Origin: Aphanomyces cochlioides
Taxonomy: Eukaryota; Oomycota; Saprolegniomycetes; Saprolegniales; Verrucalvaceae
DNA: 64,000 bases
Reading direction: 5' to 3'
Assembly: GCA_019828595.1 (NCBI GenBank)
Contig: JAHQRK010000008.1
Span: forward strand, 1-64,000
Both the position numbers and the translations under genes were made by a program. Below are positions 8,594 to 17,688 of the stretch, piece after piece. The notes beneath the pieces are model-generated. The model worked only from the letters and a program-made list of their open reading frames with translations. It was not told the origin of the DNA and ran no database searches. Numbering within the stretch: position 1 is the first letter of the stretch; each line of letters starts with the position of its first letter.

Positions 8594-11029
8594 AAGGCAT
8601 GTTATATTGCAACCTTTGAAGAAATTCACCTAAGTCACCCAAACCAATGGGAAAACTCAAAGTGGATTTTCTCGCGACCCACTTGGCCTTTTCATGCGTT
8701 TGATGGCTCGTTAGCCCCAGCTAACAGAGCTCTATGGACACACCAAGTAACTTTATCTCATGCCGAGTCGTTCACAAAATCGACTTGACTTTATCCGTTC
8801 ACCCAAAATGGCAAAACTATCGACAACTCTGGCATTGCTCTGACGATCATTTCAGACATTCTAATGGTCTTCAGGGTTGCTAGACATCCCAAGCAGACAA
8901 ACGCAAGCGTTAGATTGCAAAAAAGTGCAGTGGTTCTCTCACAACAACACTTTGAAAATTGTTACGACGTCTCCCCTGGGGGCGAAATCTCAAAATCGAG
9001 TGCACACTTTTTGTTCGGGAAAATTGCGCCACGGTGCCTAAAAGATTCTCCCATGTCTCCTCCTCAAGATGTGCCAGTTTGCGAGTGCTCAAACCTCGCC
9101 AAACTCGCGAAACAAAATTCGAAAGGAAATTCGACCCGGTGACACCCATTTTGAACCGGTTTCAACCCGTCACCAAAAGTGAAATTTCTCTCGACCTACT
9201 GCGTGGATTTCTACGTTTAGTGGCTTGTTATCTCAGTTGAATCGAGCTCTATGCCGACACCAACTAGCACATATTGCAGATCTATGGTTCAAAACCACGA
9301 ACCCATTTTGGACTGTCACCCAAACCGGTGAAACACCAGGACAACTCGAACGCTTTCCCTACGGTCACCGAGTGACATCTAGGGGTCTAGTGGGTGGCTC
9401 CACCACTTATTACGACTAGCCAAAGCGTTAGAACGCCCTGAAACATCCTGGTTTGCTCGCAATCCTCAATCCAAAATGTCAACCGCCCCTATCCACCGGC
9501 TACAAAACCTTAAGTCGGCTACAGGTCGCAAATCATTTCCAATCGACCGGCTATGACTCTTTTCCATCCTATCATGGCTAGACGAGTGTTTTAAGCCATC
9601 AAGAGCGATGATTGAAGCCCTGGAACCTACTTGCCGTCGCCCCGACAACTTTTGGTGAAATGGCTAAAACTCATCGGAATGGCTCCTGAACGCAAATCAA
9701 CTCCGATCGCCCAACTTAGAGTTGGAGAGGCTCGAGAATGTCCTCGCGATGGATTTGAGCTATCAAGCACCATGATAGCAGCACAGGAACCCAACTTCCG
9801 ATTCCAAACCATTTTGAGCCGATAAGGCTCCAAAACGACCATCGTAGCTCATTTCAGCTACACGACTCTATATGCACCGATTAATATGGTGCATCCACCG
9901 CTAGCCTCCATTGATGGAGGACACCAAGTATGGCTATCTATCTCATAGCCGTTCGGAAGTTATGACTCCTTCAAATTTGGCCGCCGAGACGCCCGATTGG
10001 AAAAAACACTGGTTTTGGCTAGCGCTCTCCCGCTACACACTACCTATGGCGATTCTAATGGTGCGCTATCCTTCGTACGTATCGTCGCTACGATTCTGCC
10101 AAGTGGCTCCATGCACCGCGGCGCCGTTCGAAATCCAGCTCCGACGATGCTCGCGCTCGAGACCTATCCGCCCATGGCGCATGTCAAAATGGCTCCTCCC
10201 AAATATTTTACCCTTTTTTATTATTTTTGGGAGGTTTACCCCAAAAGCCCAACCCACAAGGGATTTTCCCTCTATCTCGCCACCATCAACTCCGATGAAG
10301 ACGCTCCTGAAATCAACTTTGCTTGTCATGGAACGACCGACCTCGTTGATTTTTTTGGCTGGTCAAATCGTCCAAGAACATTTTATTTTGGATGGTCTTT
10401 TCTCTCAAACCCAGCTTTTCCCATGGTTCCAGCGATTTAATTCGGCCTCCTGAGGTCGAATTAAATTGGCCACGACCTTTTTGGATTTTTTGGGCTACTA
10501 CCTCTTGCCAATTTATTTTCCTTGGGCCTGATTTTACTCTGTTTCGACCCTTTTGTCAATTTTTGGCCTTCCTCTCCTGTCGATTTATTTATTCATGGAT
10601 CGACCCCAACTCAAGCTTTTATTTACTTGGCCTTTTTCACTGCGTACCTCCACTTGGAATTTTTATCAAGACTTTTGTATACAAATTTTCAAGTCCTCCA
10701 CAGTCAACCCGAAATTGCCTCGTATCTCGCCACCACCAACTCGGATCAAGATGGTCATGAAAAGAAAGTTGCTTGTATGGCTCTTCTCTATACTGTTGAA
10801 TTTTTTCACAGCCTGAATCGCCATGCAACATTTTCTTTCTGCCATGGTTCCTCCAAATTACCCCACACCCAAGTCTATTTCGGTTAAGCAACACTGGACG
10901 ATTTTCCACAAGAACCTTCCAAGGTCACATTTCGCAACACATATTTATTATGCGACCTATGAAGCCAAAATCGAAAGTCTAGTTTGCGGCCCTTTTGGGC
11001 CATATTAATTCTTTAATATACTCAGTTAA
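8594..11029 (+). other. LINE-I 3' UTR with diverged internal repeats
   Basis: 2.4 kb with only short ORFs that I take as chance. It holds diverged direct repeats: an AGCTCTATG...ACACCAA motif block near 8730 and 9247 with a weaker third copy near 9868, and a CTCGCCACCA...AACTC block near 10279 and 10727 followed each time by GCTTG, TGAATTTTTT-like and CCATGGTTCC motifs. No poly(A) tail or 3' microsatellite is present; the end is the hairpin pair at 10988-11019. Confidence 0.7.
10988..11019 (+). promoter_or_regulatory. LINE-I 3'-terminal hairpin pair
   Basis: GGCCC-TTTT-GGGCC (10988-11001, with the 3' arm starting at 10997) followed directly by ATATTAA-TTCT-TTAATAT (11002-11019). Both lie within 45 nt of the 3' end of the element. 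Tail-less LINEs often use 3' RNA structure for RT recognition, so this is a candidate; the role is inferred. Confidence 0.55.
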
Positions 11030-11075
11030 CCGCTTAGTAAGCGGAAGGTCCGCAGTTCAATCCTGCGTGGGGGCA
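11030..11075 (+). pseudogene. tRNA-Thr 3' fragment after LINE-I
   Basis: tRNA nucleotides 27-72, beginning with the 18-bp TSD (11030-11047). It has the B box but no A box or D-arm, so it is not a functional tRNA gene. Confidence 0.93.
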
Positions 11076-11652
11076 AAACTTCTTTTGCCTTTTTCTCTTG
11101 TTTACACTCGACCTGCAGTTCATCCACTTGACCTCTCAAAATTTATTTACCAGAAAGACATTCCTCTGTGGATGTATCTCATGAAAATTGTACTCGAACA
11201 GTAAAACTAGCAATCATCCATCAAATCGCCTGTCACCCGTTTCTACGCAGTGCAAACACCAGTATTTTTAGGTCATTAACACATACGCTCTAAAAAAACA
11301 AGTTGTGGTTGATTCCTGGCTTCGAGCTACACAAAGTATAACTGTTTTGCAAAAAGACGCATATTAGTTGGGTTTGGTGCGATCTCAAAGATGTTGTTGT
11401 ATTTGGCAAACATACCGAATAATTGATCCATTTGTTATTCCTTCCTAGCTTTTGTACATATTCGTATGGATTTGACCTCTAGAAATGTTTGACATACTAC
11501 AAAGGTACTCCCAAAAATTTACAACCATCAAGGAGTAGGTTCATTGTTGAAAAGAATAAATTCTATCCTTGAATGGATTCAAATCGATGAGATTTTCAAT
11601 AAGTGTGTATTCGTGTGTTTTTGACCATGTGTGTAGGAAAGTATCATGTGAA
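11076..11652. repeat. 577-bp spacer of the tRNA repeat, type II
   Basis: Same spacer as at 1185 but with the type II variant (TTTTTAGGTCATTAAC). This differs from the spacer on the telomere side of LINE-I. No gene seen. Confidence 0.9.
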
Positions 11653-11669
11653 GCCCTTATAGCTCAGTG
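11653..11669 (+). repeat. A1 target-site duplication, left copy (tRNA nt 1-17)
   Basis: GCCCTTATAGCTCAGTG, identical to the first 17 nt of the tRNA at 20258. The element 3' end follows directly. The A box is cut off, so the fragment is inert as a gene. Confidence 0.95.
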
Positions 11670-11817
11670 TACAATCGCGTATATTGAATTTAATTATACG
11701 CTAAATAATAATGACCGTCATTAATCACTCTTGAGTGAATAATATTGGTGCTTGTGAGATTTGAACGCAAGCAGATTTACCTCTTGAAACTTGATTTTTG
11801 TTGTATCAGTTGATACA
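11670..11817 (-). promoter_or_regulatory. Structured 3' tail shared by A and B LINEs
   Basis: Four inverted repeats in 148 nt: GCGTATA 11677-11683 with 11695-11701; AATGAC 11710-11715 with GTCATT 11717-11722; TCACTC 11725-11730 with GAGTGA 11733-11738; TGTATCA 11802-11808 with TGATACA 11811-11817. The tail differs from that of B1 (20924-21071) at only about six positions, whereas the rest of the two elements is clearly diverged. It is probably the RNA structure read by RT at the start of target-primed synthesis. Confidence 0.65.
11746..11772 (-). other. tRNA T-arm/acceptor-like motif in the LINE 3' tail
   Basis: On the element sense strand this reads CTTGCGTTCAAATCTCACAA then GCACCA, which resembles a tRNA 3' end: T-loop TTCAAAT, partly paired T-stem, acceptor-like end finishing in CCA. 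In the B elements the stem pairs better (GAG/CTC). No matching 5' half is present, so it is not a tRNA gene. Confidence 0.35.
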
Positions 11818-13515
11818 GGTAAAAGTTGGCTTCTTGACACGTCGCATGTGCTGTCGATTGTGGTCTTCAAGTCGTGTAACAACATGAATGGTCTTGGGTG
11901 ATGTGGACATGGGACAGACTTGTCTTGTCTTCGACGTCAGATGGGTGTGGAGTAATCTTGGACTGGCTTCAGAACGTCCACATGTTGCTTTGACTAATCT
12001 TGGACAGGACCATTGGCACCAGATGATGTGTGAACTAATCTTCCACTGGATTTTTTCTTGTCGCAAAGTGCCATCGTCGTTGAACGTTGGTGCGTCACCG
12101 TCGATTGTGCAGTCGTCATGGGTGCCTTGTTGTCGCATGTTCTTGGGTCGTTGATCGTGTCTTGATGTTTGTATGGTCTTGCCAGAGGAAGTTCACTGGA
12201 TTTTTTTCTTGCCGGACTTGAAAATTTGAGTGGCGGAGAACTTCCTTGAGGATGTTTTGAAAAGTTCCTTGGCCATTTTTCAATTTTGCCGCTGCCATGC
12301 CGCCGTGATGCTGTCGCTCTGCTGCTTCGTTTGGCCGCTGAAGTTGCTGTTCGTGGTCGTGTTGTGCTGTTGTTGCCGCTTGGTGTGCCGTGCTGCTGCT
12401 GCTGTGGTCGCTTGCTGTGCCGTGTCGTTGTTGCCGCTACCGTGTCCGTGCTGCCGTGTTTTTGCCGCTTGCTATGCCGACGCTCGTGTGACTTGCCGTG
12501 GGTGCGACTTGCCGTGGGTGCGATCTGCCATGGGTGCGATGGGTGCGACCGCGATACACGAAGGCTGAAGAAGGCGATGGGCTTCAAGGAAGACAAGATT
12601 CAAGGGGTTCAAGAACAAGAGCCAGCTGGAGCGAATAGCGAGCGGTCAAATCTCCGTCCCTTCGTGAGTGTCGGGACGCAGGGCCTCACCCGTCTTTCTG
12701 CTCGTGGTTTGATTCGGCTGGCTTTTGAGAAGAAGGCGTCCAAGGCGTTCAAGGAAGAAAAGCGCGAAGACTTTTTTCCAAGTCGGCTCTGCTTTTGTGG
12801 AGTCGCCAGCGTGTCGCTTGGAGTGCCGAAAAAAGCTGGCTGTGGGGTGTGACGAGGGGGGGATACCTCCGATCGCTCCTAGGCCAGTTGGTAGTCCCCT
12901 ACCCGGATACTTCTTGAGGGCGCGTTGCCTTTTTACTTTGCCGCCGTCGAGTCGTGGCTTCGGCCGCGACTTTCAACCCTTGGGACTTTGTCTCAAGGGG
13001 ATGCCCCGGGGCTTCAAGGAAGACTTCAGCGATTTGGCTTGGTTTGTATCTCGTGCTTGTTGGTATGACTTGTTTAGGAAAGCGAGCGATTTTTGCGACC
13101 GGTCGCCCATTTTGGCGCCGATGATTCGTCGTCGGCGCGTCCAAGAAGGTGGGAATTGGCTACGCCGGGCCAGCCATCCGAGGTCCATTCGACCAACTTC
13201 GTAAGTTGTTTCCTTTGTTTTTGCTTGACTTTTGTGCTTAGCTTGTTTTTTTCTTGCTTTTTCAAGCGAAGTTGGCGAAAACCACCAAGTCTTTCCGAAA
13301 GACCTCGCCGATTTTGTGCGAAGCGCTGCCCAATTTTTTAATTTCGTAATTCACCCTTGAATTGTCGATTTTTCTTGATTTTTGTAGTTGAATTTCAACT
13401 TGGTTGGACTTGCCTTCAAAACTTTGGCGCGCTTGCGGGTAAGTTTGCTTCAATTCAAACAAAGATCTCACTTCAACTTGTAGATCCATCATGTTGACTA
13501 ATCGAGCCGGAGTAA
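11818..13515 (-). other. LINE-A1 3' UTR, with a possible low-complexity ORF
   Basis: 1.7 kb between the ORF2 stop and the tail. On the sense strand a 200-codon frame (12596-11994) is rich in Ser, Thr, Arg, His and Gln. It starts with TTG, not ATG, and corresponds to a CAG/CGG-rich region. Near 11980-12060 a motif of the form CTAATCTTGGAC recurs. B elements carry a different repeat-rich frame in the same place. I regard coding as unproven. Confidence 0.5.
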
Positions 13516-16500
13516 TCAAGCCAACTTGAACTTGAAGATTGCGGGATGTTTACTCAAAAATCGGCGGTACGAACCACGGTGTCTTAACAATCCAAGGATA
13601 ATCATTGCCTGTTGATAGGTGTCTTGATCGTGAATGTGGCGAAGCCATCGGCGGACATTAGACGCCCAAAAAGTCAACGCAACATCGTTCAACGCTGGTA
13701 AGTGTGGTGTCTTGGCTCCGTCAAACTTGACTTTGTTTCGGTGTGTCCATAGGAGGTGAAGAATGCCGCAAGCAAGCATAAACCAGAGCCGATGGAGAAC
13801 GTCTCGATATCGAGCCCATCGCTGCGCGACTTGAAAAGCATCGATGTTTTCGACCCACTCCCAGGTAAAGCGAACCCCAAACAAACTCCATGCCTCACGA
13901 TGTTGTAGCCAAAGATCTCGTGTGATTGTGCATTCCATGAACAAGTGCCGCAATGTTTCTCGCGCATAACAATTCGGGTAGCAGCATCGAAGTGCTCTTG
14001 GGTCAGTGGCCTCCTTGTACTTGAATTTATTGCCCACTGGGATGATGTCGTAGAGAATTCGCGTCCATAGATCTGCTTGAACTGGCGTCACAAGACTGGC
14101 AAAAGGCTTGACAAAATGTGAAAGGTATTTGGCGATTTTCGCTCGAGTCTCACGTGTGCTAGAGTGGAAGGGATGCGGCCGCGTTAACAAAGGAGCATGG
14201 AAGCTCACTCGCTTGATGATTTTCGTTGTCCACGACTTGAACGGTACGTCGACATCTCCTTGTCGATATGAAATCACCGTTTGCGGACTAGGATCGTTTT
14301 CAACCGGGGCGTCTAGCCGCTTGTTGGCTTGAGTCCAAACATTCGTTGCAATCAGCGTCACCAGCTTGTAAAAGTGCTTGAAGGATGTCGGGACAGGTAA
14401 TTCTTCGACGAAGTGATCTAGGTGGTCTTCCATCGACTCACGAAACTCATCGTAGGTTGGCCACGTTCGACCTGGAGTCAACAAGTCTTCAAGGCAGTGT
14501 ATGCTTCTCCGAGCAAGGTGTCTGTACCAGTCGCGATGGTTTTGAAGCGTGATTGCAAGCGACGATATCCCGTCTCGACCCGGGACTTGAAAGAGAGGGT
14601 GCGACGACATCCACAATGGCATTTGTGTCATCTGACTCAGCGTAGGCTCGTGTGGTGTCTTCATTGTCATTGGAATTTGAGCCCATTGCTTCCAGACATT
14701 GCGCCAAAACGGTGAGAGCAACTTGAACTGGACGAGCTTATTGTTTGGGCTAGGATGATACATCATGAAGTCCCAATTTGTCACTCGAGAGTATGGATAC
14801 ATGCAACGACTCAAGCGATCTGTCGGTAAGATTGCCCATTGTGGAGGCTCTTCTTGATCAGCTTGGACTAGGAGTTGAAGACGAGTGACTCTTTGTTTTC
14901 GAATCACTGAAGCAATATGCGGCACTTTGAAGCCCGTCTTCGAGTCATGGATCAAGCCACTTGGAGCAAGGGCCAAATACTTGTCTTCGGCTTGCGTGCG
15001 TCGACTCATGACAAACTTGTTGACCATAGACTGCCATTTTCGCACGGTATTGTCTGGTATCGGTAGCACCATCGTGTAATGCCAAAGCTGTGATAGGATC
15101 ATCGTTTTCACAAGCAACCGCCTGCCTTTGAGGGTTCTTGCTCGACACGCCCACGTGGTAAACGACTTGTAAAACTTATCGCTGATTGCATTGATTTGAA
15201 GCATAGGATCCAATTGGTGTCCCAGTTCAATCCCAAGATATTTCACTGGCGTTCCACTTGGTACCATGTTCAACCTTGGATGTTGGAATACTGATTGATT
15301 GTTGTCTAGCGTCAAGACTTTGCTCTTACTGCGATTGAGTTTTGCTCCAGAGTGACGGCAAAACTCGTCGACGAGCTTAAGCTGTTCTTCCAAGTCGCCC
15401 ACGGAGCTGGAGATGAGCGATGTGTCGTCGGCGAAGAGAAGAACGGAAGCGATCCCAGAGTCCGAGAAAGCGTAACCATACTCGGGATGATTGCGAAGCA
15501 TTTGAGCGAGCGGTTCTATCGTCAAGACGAAAAGCATCGAAGACAACGGATCGCCTTGCTTGACTCCTCGCGATGGATAGTATGGATCGGTAAGTCTGCC
15601 ATTGATGTTCAAACTGACTTGAGTTTGGTTGTAAAGTAACTTAACCCAATCAATGAAGTGATCTCCAACATTGAATTTCTTCAAAACGGCGAACATGAAC
15701 TCATGATTCACACGATCATAGGCCTTTTCAAAGTCCAGGAACATCGCGTAGGCTTCTTGATTGAAGGTGGTGCAATGATGTTGAAGGTCTTGCAGAAAGA
15801 TGACATGATCATGGATCCGCCTGCCTTTGACGAAGCCATTTTGTTCGGGTTGGACGATCAACGGTAAGACTTGTGACATTCGATACGCTAACGCGCGCGA
15901 TAGGACTTTGACTTCAACTGGAATCAAGGCAATGGGTCGATAGTTCGCTGGGTTGCGTCGATCGCCGCCTTTGAAGAGCAACGATATGGCGGACCAGCGT
16001 TGCGAGGCCAACATGATGCCTTCCTGAAGTTGGTGGTTGAAGACTACCGACAAGATTTCGCCAAACAAGGCTGGATGTAGCTGGTAAAAGCCAGCCGAGA
16101 ACCCATCTATTCCAGGTGACTTGTGAGGATTCATCGTCTTGATGGATTGCGCTAGCTCTTCGATCGTCAACGGCGCATCCAAAGCCTCTGAATCGTCTTG
16201 GGGTAAGTTTCTCTCAAGTACATTCAAGAACTGTGACTTCTCTTGTGGACTTGTAGGTTGAAAGTCGCCTTCACTCATCACCGCCGACCAATGACGATTG
16301 AATGCTGCATGAATTTCCTCTGGTATGGCAGTGACGTTTCCTTGTTCGTCGTAACATTCGACGATAGGTATGGAAAACTGCCGAGCGCGTGGTTTGCGAA
16401 AGAAATGACTTGTCGGTGCCTCGTTTTGGGTGGCGTGGAAGTCAAAACTCAAGTCCGCGTGGTGCTGTTTCAAGTCTTGCTTCTTGGTCTCATACTGTGT

Positions 16501-17688
16501 CCTTGCAGTATTGAGAGCTGCTTCGGTGAGGCGTCCGTGATGATGTCGTAACTGAGCTTGTAGCCATTGGATCTTGGCCTCTTGAAGTGCGTTCTTTTGG
16601 TTCGTTACCATTCGAGCGTGATATTTCTGAAGAAAGCGTTTGGTGCGGCGTTGCCATTGAGTCCACAAGACCCCTGGCTGGTTCGATGTCCGCAGTCGCT
16701 CGAGCAGTTCGCTGGCTTCGGACACAATCGCCTCTCGAACTTCTCGGATCGCCAAAAGTTCTTTTGGCAGCTTCCAGTAGCTCTTGACGCGTGTTGTTTT
16801 TACTGGTTGGAGCTCCACTTTGTGCCATAAGTGATCTGTGTTTGCTGTAGGCTCGAAGTACTCGCCAGCAGAATACATTCGACACAAGGCAGGCTGAAGG
16901 AAGATGTAATCAAGCCGATTGAGTCCCTTCGGCGAAGAGTAAACCTTCTTCGTGGGGTTGAAAGATCTCCAGGCGTCGACGACCTCAAGTTCTTGTAGCC
17001 ACGCGAAACAAGACTGCCTGTTGACTTGGTGGTTTGAGGTGGTGGAGCCTCTTGAGTCCAATGCTCGATCCATCGGGAGATTGAAGTCTCCCATGACGAC
17101 ATGTTTGGACGCGATTGGGAAGTTTCGTGGCAAGGCATCAAAGAAGGCGTCTCGCTCGCTGTCTTCAACAGGTGCGTAGACATTGTGGTAGTAGATGGGG
17201 TCGTCTCCCCACATTGAACTGACCACCATGTAGCGATCTTCGATGTCGTATTGGCGTTCATGGTGAAGTGTGTTGAAGCCAGGGATGGTGTGTTGGAAGA
17301 TCATGGCGACGCCACCAGATCGGTATTGTTCAAGTTCGCCTCCCAGAAGCCGATGGTCATTGGCAGCAATGAAGTACTTGTCATGACCAAGAGCGTGAGC
17401 AAGGTGAAACATGAACGTGGAGAATTTCTTCTCACTGGCAAATTTGGTTTCTTGTAGGGCAACGATCTCGTTCCGTGAGATCATGGTGTTGACAAGTTGG
17501 TTTCCATTGTCTCTCGAAAGGCCATTTATATTGGCCGTGACAATGGACAAGTTGACAAGTGAAGAGTTGGGGAACGTTGGCTGTGGTGGTTGTTGGTTTG
17601 GATGCGATGAAGTTGGCTGCACTGAAGCCGCGAGGACCTTAGTACAACAAGTTGTTCCTGCGTTGCAGGCGGGTATTGTCGTTGCCAA
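13516..17688 (-). CDS. LINE-A1 ORF2: APE endonuclease / reverse transcriptase / zinc finger
   Basis: 1390-codon open frame. Endonuclease about residues 45-290: N in ANINGL, E80 in LQET, YAP 171-173, GDFN 200-203, RLDYIF about 258, TDH about 284. RT about 505-800: NYRPIAL 582-588, D652 in LDFEKAYD, QGDPLSSMLF 711-720, FADD 752-755. A Cys/His cluster at about 1234-1254 (CCYPNC...H...C) is of zf-RVT type. The first codon (17688) is TTG. The frame is closed by TAA just upstream, and the first in-frame AUG (codon 69) lies after the first endonuclease strand. So entry must be by recoding or stop-restart near the ORF1 stop (17639-17641). Role: target nicking and target-primed reverse transcription. 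Confidence 0.93.
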   Translation of the reverse strand: MATTIPACNAGTTCCTKVLAASVQPTSSHPNQQPPQPTFPNSSLVNLSIVTANINGLSRDNGNQLVNTMISRNEIVALQETKFASEKKFSTFMFHLAHALGHDKYFIAANDHRLLGGELEQYRSGGVAMIFQHTIPGFNTLHHERQYDIEDRYMVVSSMWGDDPIYYHNVYAPVEDSERDAFFDALPRNFPIASKHVVMGDFNLPMDRALDSRGSTTSNHQVNRQSCFAWLQELEVVDAWRSFNPTKKVYSSPKGLNRLDYIFLQPALCRMYSAGEYFEPTANTDHLWHKVELQPVKTTRVKSYWKLPKELLAIREVREAIVSEASELLERLRTSNQPGVLWTQWQRRTKRFLQKYHARMVTNQKNALQEAKIQWLQAQLRHHHGRLTEAALNTARTQYETKKQDLKQHHADLSFDFHATQNEAPTSHFFRKPRARQFSIPIVECYDEQGNVTAIPEEIHAAFNRHWSAVMSEGDFQPTSPQEKSQFLNVLERNLPQDDSEALDAPLTIEELAQSIKTMNPHKSPGIDGFSAGFYQLHPALFGEILSVVFNHQLQEGIMLASQRWSAISLLFKGGDRRNPANYRPIALIPVEVKVLSRALAYRMSQVLPLIVQPEQNGFVKGRRIHDHVIFLQDLQHHCTTFNQEAYAMFLDFEKAYDRVNHEFMFAVLKKFNVGDHFIDWVKLLYNQTQVSLNINGRLTDPYYPSRGVKQGDPLSSMLFVLTIEPLAQMLRNHPEYGYAFSDSGIASVLLFADDTSLISSSVGDLEEQLKLVDEFCRHSGAKLNRSKSKVLTLDNNQSVFQHPRLNMVPSGTPVKYLGIELGHQLDPMLQINAISDKFYKSFTTWACRARTLKGRRLLVKTMILSQLWHYTMVLPIPDNTVRKWQSMVNKFVMSRRTQAEDKYLALAPSGLIHDSKTGFKVPHIASVIRKQRVTRLQLLVQADQEEPPQWAILPTDRLSRCMYPYSRVTNWDFMMYHPSPNNKLVQFKLLSPFWRNVWKQWAQIPMTMKTPHEPTLSQMTQMPLWMSSHPLFQVPGRDGISSLAITLQNHRDWYRHLARRSIHCLEDLLTPGRTWPTYDEFRESMEDHLDHFVEELPVPTSFKHFYKLVTLIATNVWTQANKRLDAPVENDPSPQTVISYRQGDVDVPFKSWTTKIIKRVSFHAPLLTRPHPFHSSTRETRAKIAKYLSHFVKPFASLVTPVQADLWTRILYDIIPVGNKFKYKEATDPRALRCCYPNCYARETLRHLFMECTITRDLWLQHREAWSLFGVRFTWEWVENIDAFQVAQRWARYRDVLHRLWFMLACGILHLLWTHRNKVKFDGAKTPHLPALNDVALTFWASNVRRWLRHIHDQDTYQQAMIILGLLRHRGSYRRFLSKHPAIFKFKLA
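17624..17647 (-). promoter_or_regulatory. Conserved ORF1-stop / ORF2-entry junction
   Basis: The sense sequence TACTAARGTCCTCGCGGC spans the ORF1 stop (TAA 17641-17639) and differs between the A and B families only at R, while flanking codons are diverged. ORF2 is +1 to ORF1, and its frame here encodes TKVLAA in both families. This fits a +1 shift or stop-restart at TAC-TAA. The mechanism is inferred. Confidence 0.6.

Larger units (their letters stand above)
1806..11029 (+). mobile_element. LINE-I: full-length tRNA-targeted non-LTR retrotransposon
   Basis: 9.2-kb insertion in the anticodon arm of tRNA-Thr, same orientation as the tRNA, bounded by an 18-bp TSD. It has a 79-nt 5' UTR (1806-1884), ORF1 (1885-4407, two frame breaks), a G-poor gap, ORF2 (4508-8593, intact) and an unusually long 3' UTR (8594-11029) without poly(A). 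ORF2 has APE endonuclease, RT and a CCHC finger, so it is an L1/Tx1-like LINE. Sequence, target position and orientation all differ from the A and B families. Confidence 0.93.

Noticed and set aside
8864..10909. Several 60-180 codon frames in the LINE-I 3' UTR as host genes
   Set aside because: Overlapping on both strands, no domain, no conserved neighbours; they lie inside an element bounded by a TSD.
12286..12852. 188-codon + strand frame in the A 3' UTR (also at 29475 and 55397)
   Set aside because: Antisense to the element, GCC/GCT-rich low complexity, no recognisable domain.
17686..17688. Codon at 17688 (and 27361) as a real Met start of ORF2
   Set aside because: The bases are TTG and GTG, not ATG. 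A non-AUG start is possible, but the conserved junction downstream is a better explanation.
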